A DNA stretch of 6,985 bases from an uncultured Candidatus Poseidoniales archaeon (GCA_950068635.1 CATMIM010000054.1:1-6985); one strand, 5' to 3'; shown: positions 1-6,582, counted from the stretch's first letter. A program made the numbers and translations. The notes: a model not told the origin generated them from the letters alone.

Positions 1-387
1 TCTCATGAACCCCCCATGATCTACTTGGTCCCAAAACATGGACAATTCAAAAGCATCTTCCATTGCTTTCTCACCGAGGTGGGGTTCGCAGAGGTAAAAC
101 CTGATTTCTTTTTCGATTCCGTCATACACGACCATTCCTGTGTAATCCGACAAATAATCCTGCGGGGGTGGATTACCAGATTCGATGGCTTTTTCGATAC
201 TTGACCTTAGTAAATTAAGATCCACCTCAGGGTCGTGGGAGGCGAATTCTAACATATCTTCTGTCGGATCACCGGCCGGAGTACGCTCAATGATTGGTTC
301 ATACCAACAGACTTTGCAATCAACTGCAACACGGAGTGCGTGAGGGTCATATTCGTATTCCTCGCCGTTGTGATTAATCGTGGCCAT
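1..387 (-). CDS. Unrecognised protein with CxxC and CxxH pairs (C-terminus beyond the left edge)
   Basis: The reading frame is open from an ATG at 385-387 to position 1, so 129 residues are visible and the stop lies outside the window. A strong Shine-Dalgarno sequence, AAGGAGGT, sits at 396-403, eight bases before the ATG, and fixes the start. The visible protein is acidic. It has a CKVC pair near residues 24-27 and an LCEPH motif (CxxH) about 85 residues later, so a zinc site is possible but not proven. No signal peptide or membrane segment is visible. The ATG lies inside the 3' end of the coiled-coil gene upstream (14-base overlap), which suggests translational coupling and a joint function. 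I do not recognise the family. The A+T-rich composition and the strong ribosome site differ from arcS and dnaJ and would suit a mobile or viral gene. That it is a gene is fairly sure; its function is unknown. Confidence 0.7.
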   Translation of the reverse strand, partial: MATINHNGEEYEYDPHALRVAVDCKVCWYEPIIERTPAGDPTEDMLEFASHDPEVDLNLLRSSIEKAIESGNPPPQDYLSDYTGMVVYDGIEKEIRFYLCEPHLGEKAMEDAFELSMFWDQVDHGGFMR

Positions 388-826
388 TATTGAGGACCTC
401 CTTCTCTAGGAACAGGGAGTGTGCTGTGCTGTCGTTTGGTGGTGATAGATATTCCGTCAATTCAAACATCTCCTTCTGCAACATGTTGACTTCGTGAGAC
501 AATTGTATCTTCTGCTTGTGTAAATGTTCAAGTTCTTCCCCTTTGGATACTGTGAGTTGCATCTCACCAATTTGTGCTTCAAGCTCCTCCTTGTTCATGT
601 TGAGGACCTTGAGTTCATCATGCACCACTTTTGCTTCACAGTGGTAACGATGGAGATCGGCCTTGTCTTGAATAGCCGCCTCCATTCGATTTCCGTGGAC
701 TTGCAGTTCCTCCAACAGCATTGCAAATTGTTTCTTGAAGAAAAACACTGTGAATACATTCAACTTTTCCAAGGCTTTACGGCACTCCATCAGGACCGAG
801 CAATAGTAACGATTCGGATACATCAT
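374..826 (-). CDS. Small coiled-coil protein of unknown function
   Basis: The frame encodes 150 residues starting at the ATG at 824-826, with a second in-frame ATG directly after it. The first is favoured by AGGAGG at 833-838, six bases upstream. Residues about 35-127 are rich in Leu, Glu, Lys and Gln with hydrophobic residues at heptad-like spacing, as in a long alpha-helical coiled coil. A short hydrophobic, aromatic stretch (about residues 22-34, including VFTVFFFKK) precedes it and could be a membrane-associating or packing segment, though it is short for a membrane helix. The C-terminus is a short polar tail. The 3' end contains the Shine-Dalgarno sequence and start codon of the next gene, so the two are probably translated together. 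A structural, scaffold or virion role would suit such a protein, but nothing in the sequence names one. Confidence 0.7.
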   Translation of the reverse strand: MMYPNRYYCSVLMECRKALEKLNVFTVFFFKKQFAMLLEELQVHGNRMEAAIQDKADLHRYHCEAKVVHDELKVLNMNKEELEAQIGEMQLTVSKGEELEHLHKQKIQLSHEVNMLQKEMFELTEYLSPPNDSTAHSLFLEKEVLNNGHD

Positions 827-829
827 ACT

Positions 830-910
830 TCACCTCCTGCGGGGTGTGTGTTGAGCAGTGTTCCATCGGTTGCAGCAGCTTTTGTGTGAGGGCATTCCGT
901 TTGAGACATG
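830..910 (-). CDS. Possible 26-residue leader peptide upstream of the coiled-coil gene
   Basis: An ATG at 908-910 opens a 26-codon frame ending in TGA at 830-832. The peptide begins MSQNGMPS, has a CC pair in the middle and ends in three arginines (PRRR). The AGG AGG arginine codons at its end are themselves the Shine-Dalgarno sequence of the coiled-coil gene, so ribosomes finishing this frame would sit next to the following start at 826. GAGGAG at 921-926 lies ten bases before its ATG. However, the TATA-like box at 941-950 predicts a transcript start near 916, which would remove that site and leave a nearly leaderless message. The frame is short enough to arise by chance. It could be a real leader peptide or simply the 5' untranslated region of the next gene. 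Confidence 0.3.
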   Translation of the reverse strand, partial: HVSNGMPSHKSCCNRWNTAQHTPRRR

Positions 911-940
911 TTACCAAAACTCCTCAATAGAGAAGGCGTC

Positions 941-950
941 TATAAAACCA
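941..950 (-). promoter_or_regulatory. TATA-box-like promoter element for the left-block genes
   Basis: On the minus strand this reads GGTTTTATAG, an A/T-rich TATA-like element in an otherwise mixed sequence. In archaea transcription starts roughly 25 bases downstream, which here predicts a start near 916, just ahead of the small frame beginning at 910 and the coiled-coil gene beginning at 826. No purine-rich TFB recognition element is obvious directly upstream. If the block has a bacterial or viral origin, the same bases could act as a -10 element instead. The identification rests on sequence and position only. Confidence 0.45.
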
Positions 951-1012
951 ACTAATGTGCATACCAGATTTGCAAGTGTATCAGGGGTTCAGATCCACAA
1001 GGAATGACCAAA

Positions 1013-1037
1013 TTATCGTTAACGCGACGATGTGCCC
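1013..1037. repeat. 25-bp direct repeat, copy 1
   Basis: This copy begins TTATCGTTAACGCGA and ends GATGTGCCC. It matches the copy at 1129-1153 in 24 of 25 positions; the only difference is C here against T there at the sixteenth base. The core contains the palindrome CGTTAACG. The two copies start 116 bases apart in the same orientation. Confidence 0.85.
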
Positions 1038-1088
1038 TTGTCGAGGCGATGTGGCGTAACCAGTAGATCCGTTTACTGGCTCGACAAG
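1037..1088. repeat. Bulged stem-loop (9-bp outer stem and 6-bp inner stem)
   Basis: CTTGTCGAG at 1037-1045 is perfectly complementary to CTCGACAAG at 1080-1088. Inside it, CCAGTA at 1060-1065 pairs with TACTGG at 1074-1079 around an eight-base loop. On the right side the two stems are directly adjacent; on the left they are separated by 14 unpaired bases (1046-1059). The structure lies between the two 25-bp repeats. No T tract follows, so it does not look like a simple terminator. It could be a DNA structure such as a protein-binding or recombination site, or part of an RNA. Confidence 0.6.
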
Positions 1089-1128
1089 AAAATGAAGTTC
1101 CCGTTAACGTTAACCAAGAAATGCCTCG

Positions 1129-1153
1129 TTATCGTTAACGCGATGATGTGCCC
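1129..1153. repeat. 25-bp direct repeat, copy 2
   Basis: Second copy of the repeat at 1013-1037, same orientation, one mismatch. The flanking bases differ on both sides, so the similarity is bounded. GATGAT at 1142-1147, which overlaps the repeat, can pair with ATCATC at 1171-1176 across a 23-base loop. Confidence 0.85.
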
Positions 1154-1229
1154 CAATAGTGTAGTGGCTTATCATCAAGTCCTGCCCGCCCCGTTGGTGT
1201 AGTGCTAAGGTTAACGCACAAGAGTCCAC

Positions 1230-3161
1230 TCAAAGCCGATGCTTGGCGCGGGCCAGCCTTCCAGGGGAACCAGCGTATTCCCACGCGGCGGCGAGCGATC
1301 GGGCGGTGCCGAGCAGGTCGCCGTCGCGCAGCACCAGCACATCGTCACCTACACGAATGTCCCCCTCGATGCTGTCGACCATCGGGCCGAACACGTCACC
1401 TTTCCAGTCGGGGCCGGGCTGCAGGTGGACACGACTGAGGGTGTTAGTGTCCGCAAGCAGGGGAAGGCTCGCTTTGGCGAATGCGAAGCGGCCGGCGCGC
1501 GGATGCCATTGCGCGAACTGCTCACCTGCGACGAATATCTTCCAGTCGGGCGGACGGCCGACCACCTTGGCGTCAGCCAGCCATTCGTCGGTGCCGTGGT
1601 ACCACCGTGACAGCGCACGGAACTTGTCGAGCAGATACTCACGTTCGCTCATGCGCTCTCCTGAGTGGTATCGCTGTGCAGCGTCCTCGCTCGCCTGCTG
1701 CAGACGGGCGAGCGCTGCTTCACACCCGGCTGTCTCTCCCTGACGGGTGTCGATGACCTCGACGTCGGCGTCGATGTCGATCCCCGAGTGGTTGATGACG
1801 AGTTCGTAGCCGATGCGAGACACGAGCGCACGCACCAGTCGGGTGATGTCCTCCAGTTCGGAAGAGCCCCAGTCACCTGTGACAGGGATATCGTAATGTG
1901 CGGCCGGCCAGATGTCCTCCAGCTCCCGGGGAACGAGACCCAGTGGGGCGGTGACCATCACCTCGTGCAGGTTCCAGTGGCGCAGCGAACGGCGGAAACT
2001 CCGGTGTGAGTTGGACAACCGGTACGGTTTGCGTTTGCTGCACGGGAGCAGCACCAGCACCTTCGACTGCGCCGCGGGAGGGGTGTGAACATCCTCCATG
2101 CGCTGTACCCAGTCGGCGATGAGCGCGTCGTCGGTGCTCGTAGCGGAATTACATCGCCAGCGTCTGCCGTCGGGCACCTTGCGCGCCAGCGGGGGCGAGG
2201 GAAGCAGCGAGAGAGCCTGCTCATCCTCGGATGTCAGTTGCTCGCGCTTCGCCGCGGATTCCCCCAACGACGCACGCATCAGGCGGTCGTGGAACCTTAG
2301 ATGCTCCACCAACCGCGAACTGTTCAGCGCCCGGCGCTCCACCAGTTCCCGCAGCGTCCCATCCCGGATCGCCTGGCGCACGTTGGCCAGTTCATCCACC
2401 CAAGCCGCGAACTGCCTGTCCATCTGGGTGGACTCCTCGAGGCTGGCATCGGCTCTCCGGGGACCTGAGGAGGTGAGCAGCGCCTTGGCCGAGGCGGCCT
2501 GACGACTTCGCCCGAGGTCGTGCAGATCGACCCCGAACCAGGTCAGCAGAGCGAGATTGTCCGGGCCTGACAATCCCGGGCACCAGATCAGCGACACCGG
2601 GTGACGGGTGCGCAACACGGCGAGTGCGCGCACGAGCCGTCCGGGGTGCTGCGCCAGTTGCAGCGCGTCGGTCAGCACCAGCACACCGGGAATCGTCTGT
2701 GGGTCGACGAGCGACTCGTCGTGCAACATCCGTTGCCAGGAGACCGGCATGACCTCTCCCACCCCGGCGCGGGCGAGACCGGAGTCGGCGCTGGCGAGCG
2801 ATGGCGGGAGGGTGTGGCCGAGCGTGACGCGCCATTCAGGAGCGGGGTCCTCGAACGGATAGGCGAGTGGAGCGCGGGCGCGCAGCACGAGTTCTGCCGG
2901 CAGAGAACTGGAATCGTGGGCGGAGACGAACGGCGCCAGGGCCACCGTCAGCGAATCCCCGAGGTCGCGGACGTCGGCTTCCGAGGCGATCAGGCAGGGG
3001 GACTGCGCCACTGACGACTTGCGGTCACCCAAGGCGATGATGCGGGCGTGGCGCATACGGTCCGTGACCGTGCGACCGAGGTGTTGTTCCGACACGATGC
3101 GGGCGACCTGTGCGCCGTAATTGAACGATTCTATAACCGGCGAGCGGCGCGCCCCGTGCAT
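1230..3161 (-). CDS. arcS: Archaeosine synthase ArcS (TgtA2), tRNA G15 modification
   Basis: ArcS adds lysine to the preQ0 base at position 15 of archaeal tRNA; the partner radical-SAM enzyme RaSEA then completes archaeosine. From the ATG at 3161 the protein has 643 residues. A TGT-like N-terminal region is followed by the family signature PCSKRKPY at about 373-380, then NSHRSF. A C-terminal PUA domain (about 567-643, with IRVGDDVLVLRDGDLLGTA) would bind tRNA. The frame is open further upstream, with in-frame ATGs at 3275 and 3197. The 3161 start is preferred because family-like sequence (FNYGAQVARI) begins about a dozen residues later and because it minimises overlap with the divergent surface-protein gene. 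No Shine-Dalgarno sequence supports any of the starts clearly. The gene is flanked by the A+T-rich block downstream and is not in an obvious operon. The family call is confident; the start is not. Confidence 0.85.
   Translation of the reverse strand: MHGARRSPVIESFNYGAQVARIVSEQHLGRTVTDRMRHARIIALGDRKSSVAQSPCLIASEADVRDLGDSLTVALAPFVSAHDSSSLPAELVLRARAPLAYPFEDPAPEWRVTLGHTLPPSLASADSGLARAGVGEVMPVSWQRMLHDESLVDPQTIPGVLVLTDALQLAQHPGRLVRALAVLRTRHPVSLIWCPGLSGPDNLALLTWFGVDLHDLGRSRQAASAKALLTSSGPRRADASLEESTQMDRQFAAWVDELANVRQAIRDGTLRELVERRALNSSRLVEHLRFHDRLMRASLGESAAKREQLTSEDEQALSLLPSPPLARKVPDGRRWRCNSATSTDDALIADWVQRMEDVHTPPAAQSKVLVLLPCSKRKPYRLSNSHRSFRRSLRHWNLHEVMVTAPLGLVPRELEDIWPAAHYDIPVTGDWGSSELEDITRLVRALVSRIGYELVINHSGIDIDADVEVIDTRQGETAGCEAALARLQQASEDAAQRYHSGERMSEREYLLDKFRALSRWYHGTDEWLADAKVVGRPPDWKIFVAGEQFAQWHPRAGRFAFAKASLPLLADTNTLSRVHLQPGPDWKGDVFGPMVDSIEGDIRVGDDVLVLRDGDLLGTARSLAAAWEYAGSPGRLARAKHRL
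3131..3137 (+). promoter_or_regulatory. TATA-like box for the divergent surface-protein gene
   Basis: CTATAAC lies with its centre about 26 bases before the ATG at 3160. This is the spacing expected if transcription starts at the A of the start codon, giving a leaderless mRNA, a common archaeal arrangement. No Shine-Dalgarno sequence precedes the ATG, which fits. The element lies within arcS codons (Val-Ile-Glu near its N-terminus) in a strongly G+C-rich setting, which makes an A/T-rich hexamer stand out. The assignment is by position and sequence only. Confidence 0.45.
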
Positions 3162-5427
3162 GCGCAGCACGGTCGCGGCTTGCACGCTTCTCTTCATGCT
3201 GCTGTCATCCTCGGTGATGTTCGCGACCCCTGCGAGACCCGACACAGAGCCAGATGGGGTACTCACCTCATCCATGTGGACACAGACGATCCTCCTGACC
3301 GACGCTCAGCAGGAGGTGAACTGGTCGGTCGAGGTGCGCAGCGGCCCGTTCTTCGTGGCGGTCGACTGCTCGGCAGAAAGTGACTGCCCACAGACCACTC
3401 TGACGCTCACCGAAGCGGGTGGCACTGTCCATCAGGCGACCGAGAGGTTCCGCATCGAGTTGTCCGGCAATCTCAGCGCAGGCACCCACACGCTCAGCAT
3501 CAGCCGTGATTCCTCCTCCGGTGACCTGTCGCTCACGCTGACCACCATCTGGCTCGATCCCATGGGGGGTGAATTCCTCGATGCTCCCTCCGACCTGCCC
3601 GCTCCGGGCAGCGATGCGAGCGCCTGGCCCATGCTGTCCGCTGTCGGATGCGGGAACTACACTGCATGCGGCGACACGGACAGAGGAGCGATCGGCAGCG
3701 CATCGAACTGGTGGAACGGAAGCCTGGGAGATGTGGAGGATGTTGACAGCCTGCTGCTCAACGGAAGCGAGGGCGACGTGTTCGAGATCGAACTGGTGGC
3801 ACATTCGACCGAGGTGACCATCGAGATCTGGAATCGAACCGATGACGACCTGCACATGCTCTCGAGCATGACCCATGGCCTCGCACAACTACCTGAATCA
3901 GATTCGCGCTTGGTGCTCAGCCAACCTGCGCAAGGCGAGTTGTGGCTGGTGCTGTTCACCGCGGGAGGTGAAGGAGGGATGTACTCGCTGAACGTGGCGA
4001 GACATGCAGCGGACCTGGAATCGGGCCTCGGTGACCTCCCGGGCATCCCATTCCTCTCTCCTGAGCACCCCACAGGGGTGGCGGCATCGGGTCATCTGGA
4101 CGGCGACGACGACGCTGGTGACATGCTCAGATTCCCGGCCGGGTCGCGCTCACGCATCCACATCGAATGGACGAGCAGCGCGCCCAGTGACCTCAGTCTG
4201 CATGTGCACAACCTCACATGGGACCTGTTCACCACGTATCCGTCGACTGTCGGCTCCGGCGTGGAACTCGTGCTGCCCGAGGGGGCGGATGGTTTCTCAA
4301 TCGGGTTCGACAACCAATCGTCGGCGTTGATCTGGACCCTGTTGGCGACCGACCTCGGCCCACATGATGCGGGCTATCTCGGTGACGCCACCGACCACCG
4401 CCCTACCGGAGAGGCTGACGCGGCGGCGATGCAGGAACACACAGGTGCCAGCGGGACGATCACGGGCAGCCTGGATGTCGACGACCAGCGCGATGTCTAT
4501 CTCATCGAACGGGAACTCGGATTCCCCGACCGCAGCTGGTTCTCGACCACGCTGGACTCGGAACCGGGCTGCTGCCGGGTGAGCATCGAGCAACTGAACA
4601 CATCGGCGTACATCGGTTGGACCACGGTGGCGAGCAACACGAGCGACTTGGTGGGCATGAGCACCAGCATCGGCCTCGAATTGGACCACGGGCGGCATCT
4701 GTTGGTGGTGGAACCGGTGGGTCCGATGAATGAGCAGGTGGAGTACACCTTGTTGTGGGGCTGGGCGACTCCGGAAGCAGAGGAGAACGAGACCGATGGC
4801 GAATGGCAGGACCTGTCGGGAGAATTCAGGAATTTCTACATCCTCATTGGTGTGCTGTTCCTCTCCCCGTGGCTGCTCATCTTCTATTGGAGGTGGCAGG
4901 ACCGCGGGACCCTCCGCTTGGAGGAACACGAGCGTAGACGGTTGGCGCGCCTGCGTGAACGACTTGTGGCTGCTGATGTGGACGATGCCGATGACCCGCA
5001 CGCGCTCGAAGACGCGCTGAGGTCGCTGGCGGACACTGACTGGGAGGCGCTCATCCTGGAGTGGGGGGAGCCAGTGGTGCGACACCTGACCGAGGGCATC
5101 GATCTCGCCTGCTGGCGGCTTGAGAGCAGCGATGACTCGGTGCGGCTGGCAGTCGGCATAAGCACCGGTTCCGATTCATGGACCCTCGCCGCGCTGCGCT
5201 TCCAGGCGATCGAGGGGGCGGAATGGAAGGTGGGCACGGTCGTTCCCGAGGTCATGGTCGAGGGGGACGAACTGTTCCTCGGCGAACTGTCGGCGAACAG
5301 CGACCGCTTCCTGCGCGTCGACCTTGAAGGCAGCGCTGAGGGTCTCGACATCCATCTGTCCGGATTGGTGGCTGGCAATCCGATCGCCGCCATCCCGACA
5401 CGCGCGGTGATGCTCGAGGAGGAGTGA
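3160..5427 (+). CDS. Large secreted, membrane-anchored surface protein with a cytoplasmic C-terminal domain
   Basis: From the ATG at 3160 the protein has 755 residues. It begins with MRSTVAACTLLFMLLSSS, a basic start and hydrophobic core typical of a signal peptide, with cleavage around residues 22-26. An in-frame TTG at 3121 would add 13 polar residues before it and is less likely. The ectodomain (about 26-555) is acidic and rich in Ser, Thr and Gly. It has about four beta-rich segments (roughly 35-130, 190-295, 305-410, 425-550) resembling PPC-type beta-sandwiches. All ten N-x-S/T sequons and six paired-looking cysteines (C..C, C..C, CC) lie in it. A membrane helix at 559-577 (FYILIGVLFLSPWLLIFYW) is followed by a basic, Arg-rich stretch, placing the last ~178 residues in the cytoplasm. 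That domain is acidic and not recognised. The architecture suggests an adhesion, sensing or envelope role; no catalytic motif was seen. Confidence 0.8.
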   Translation: MRSTVAACTLLFMLLSSSVMFATPARPDTEPDGVLTSSMWTQTILLTDAQQEVNWSVEVRSGPFFVAVDCSAESDCPQTTLTLTEAGGTVHQATERFRIELSGNLSAGTHTLSISRDSSSGDLSLTLTTIWLDPMGGEFLDAPSDLPAPGSDASAWPMLSAVGCGNYTACGDTDRGAIGSASNWWNGSLGDVEDVDSLLLNGSEGDVFEIELVAHSTEVTIEIWNRTDDDLHMLSSMTHGLAQLPESDSRLVLSQPAQGELWLVLFTAGGEGGMYSLNVARHAADLESGLGDLPGIPFLSPEHPTGVAASGHLDGDDDAGDMLRFPAGSRSRIHIEWTSSAPSDLSLHVHNLTWDLFTTYPSTVGSGVELVLPEGADGFSIGFDNQSSALIWTLLATDLGPHDAGYLGDATDHRPTGEADAAAMQEHTGASGTITGSLDVDDQRDVYLIERELGFPDRSWFSTTLDSEPGCCRVSIEQLNTSAYIGWTTVASNTSDLVGMSTSIGLELDHGRHLLVVEPVGPMNEQVEYTLLWGWATPEAEENETDGEWQDLSGEFRNFYILIGVLFLSPWLLIFYWRWQDRGTLRLEEHERRRLARLRERLVAADVDDADDPHALEDALRSLADTDWEALILEWGEPVVRHLTEGIDLACWRLESSDDSVRLAVGISTGSDSWTLAALRFQAIEGAEWKVGTVVPEVMVEGDELFLGELSANSDRFLRVDLEGSAEGLDIHLSGLVAGNPIAAIPTRAVMLEEE

Positions 5428-5433
5428 GCGGCG

Positions 5434-6582
5434 TCACCGGTTGCGGCGCCTTTCCCGTGCTTCACGTCGAACTTCGTCCTCGACGTCATCCTCCGAGATG
5501 CTCAACTCCTCTCGCAGCGCCTCGACCTGCTTCTTGGTCTCCTTGGACGGCTTCTGTGGGACGTGCATCTTCAGCAGCACGGTGATGTCTCCCCGACCTC
5601 TCATCCGCCGGTGTGGCAGCCCGCGGCCACCGATGAGCAGCGTGTCCCCTGGTCGCGAACCGGCCGGGACGACGATGTGCAGTGGTTCGCCATCGGTGTG
5701 CGGCAACTCGACTGTCGTGCCGAGCAGCAGTTCCGGGTATCCGAGTGGGAGGGCCATCAGCAGGTCGGCGCCGTCACGCTCGAACCATTCGTGGTCGTCG
5801 ATGGTGAGTTGGATGTAGAGATCCCCGGCCCGGCCACGACCACCGTGTGCAGGTTCACCCTTCCCCGACATTCGCAGGCGCGTTCCATCGAGCACGCCTG
5901 GTGGCACGTTGAACCTGAGCGTGCGCGACCGGGTCTGGCGGCCGTCGCCACGGCAGGCGGAACAGGGTTTGTCGATGACGCTGCCCTCCCCTCTGCAATG
6001 AGGGCAGTCGGAGACCATCTGCTGCAGGAACGGACCGACCTTGCGGCTCTGCGTGATCCTGCCCTCGCCGCCGCACGGCTCGCAGGAGCTGATCGCATCA
6101 GGGCTGGCGGCGCCGTTGCCGGCACAGTCCTCACATGCTTCGAGAAGTTCGAGCTCGACCTCCTGTTCGCCACCGTTCTGCAGCATCTCGAAAGGAATCC
6201 GATGGTGCGCCAGCACGTCATGGCCGCGGCTCATCCGCGCTCCCCGCTGGGTTGCGCCGGAGAAGAAGTTGGAGAAGAACGACTCGAAACCGCCGGTGAA
6301 CAGGTCCTCCATGGAGATGTTCACACCTTGGAAGCCGCCCGAGCCGAACGGACTTCCGCCTGGTTGCTCGTGTCCGAACATGTCGTAGCGACGTCGCTGG
6401 TCGGCGTTCGACAGGACCGCATACGCCTCCTGGATCTCCTTGAAGCGCGACTCGGAATCTGGATCGTCGGGGTTCTTGTCCGGGTGGTTCTTGCGCGCCA
6501 GAGTGCGGAACGCACCCTTGATCTCCTTGTCCGACACGTCACGGCTGACTTCCAGGACCTCGTAGTAGTCCCGCTTGGTCAT
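5434..6582 (-). CDS. dnaJ: Molecular chaperone DnaJ (type I Hsp40)
   Basis: DnaJ delivers unfolded proteins to DnaK (Hsp70) and stimulates its ATPase. The ATG at 6580-6582 gives 382 residues starting MTKRDYYEVLEV, the canonical J-domain start. The frame also reads back to a GTG at 6666, which would add 28 unlike residues and is not favoured. The J domain (about 3-68) carries HPD at 33-35. A Gly/Phe region spans about 70-110. Four CxxCxGxG zinc motifs follow at 150-157, 167-174, 193-200 and 207-214, then the client-binding C-terminal domains, ending in a charged, Arg-rich tail. All hallmarks of a complete type I DnaJ are present. No dnaK or grpE is visible in the window. Archaeal DnaK-DnaJ-GrpE systems are generally thought to have come from bacteria. 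There is no clear ribosome site or TATA box just upstream; TTGAAAAC near 6617-6625 is the only A/T-rich spot. Confidence 0.95.
   Translation of the reverse strand: MTKRDYYEVLEVSRDVSDKEIKGAFRTLARKNHPDKNPDDPDSESRFKEIQEAYAVLSNADQRRRYDMFGHEQPGGSPFGSGGFQGVNISMEDLFTGGFESFFSNFFSGATQRGARMSRGHDVLAHHRIPFEMLQNGGEQEVELELLEACEDCAGNGAASPDAISSCEPCGGEGRITQSRKVGPFLQQMVSDCPHCRGEGSVIDKPCSACRGDGRQTRSRTLRFNVPPGVLDGTRLRMSGKGEPAHGGRGRAGDLYIQLTIDDHEWFERDGADLLMALPLGYPELLLGTTVELPHTDGEPLHIVVPAGSRPGDTLLIGGRGLPHRRMRGRGDITVLLKMHVPQKPSKETKKQVEALREELSISEDDVEDEVRREARERRRNR

Larger units (their letters stand above)
1018..1215. repeat. Cluster of five GTTAAC palindromes
   Basis: GTTAAC occurs at 1018-1023, 1103-1108, 1109-1114, 1134-1139 and 1210-1215. 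The pair at 1103-1114 is a tandem GTTAACGTTAAC. Three of the sites extend to CGTTAACG (1017-1024, 1102-1109, 1133-1140). A given six-base word is expected far less than once in 200 bases, so the cluster is not random. Clustered palindromes next to a promoter usually mark binding sites for a dimeric DNA-binding protein, acting as operators or as iterons of a replicon. Which applies here cannot be read from the sequence. Confidence 0.7.
911..1229. other. Non-coding, repeat-rich intergenic region between arcS and the left-block genes
   Basis: I find no convincing gene in these 319 bases on either strand. The region contains the TATA-like element at 941-950, two 25-bp near-identical direct repeats, five GTTAAC palindromes, a bulged hairpin and an 8-bp direct repeat GTGTAGTG at 1159-1166 and 1197-1204. 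It lies downstream of the arcS stop and upstream of the small minus-strand genes, so it holds the control region of the latter. It is also where base composition changes. It could be a regulatory region, a replication or partition site of an integrated element, or an integration boundary. No T-rich terminator is evident after arcS. Confidence 0.6.

Noticed and set aside
16..204. 62-codon plus-strand open frame at the left edge
   Set aside because: It is antisense to the minus-strand frame that has a strong ribosome site and stays open to the edge.
524..889. 121-codon plus-strand open frame opposite the coiled-coil gene
   Set aside because: The minus-strand frame has a strong Shine-Dalgarno sequence, coiled-coil periodicity and a coupled downstream gene; the plus-strand frame has none of these.
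980..1002. tRNA-like GGTTCAGATCC, resembling a T-arm
   Set aside because: The base expected to be A after the purine following TTC is G, and no matching acceptor, D or anticodon stems could be found around it.
1013..1153. CRISPR array
   Set aside because: There are only two repeat copies, 116 bases apart, with no regular repeat-spacer units and no cas genes in view.
3121..3162. TTG at 3121 as the start of the surface protein
   Set aside because: The ATG at 3160 gives a normal signal peptide and sits at leaderless distance from the TATA-like box; the TTG would place that box inside the coding region and add a polar extension.
4297..5085. 262-codon minus-strand open frame inside the surface-protein gene
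   Set aside because: It lies wholly antisense to a coding frame with a signal peptide, sequons and a membrane helix, and its translation is rich in His, Arg and Pro with no domain signal.
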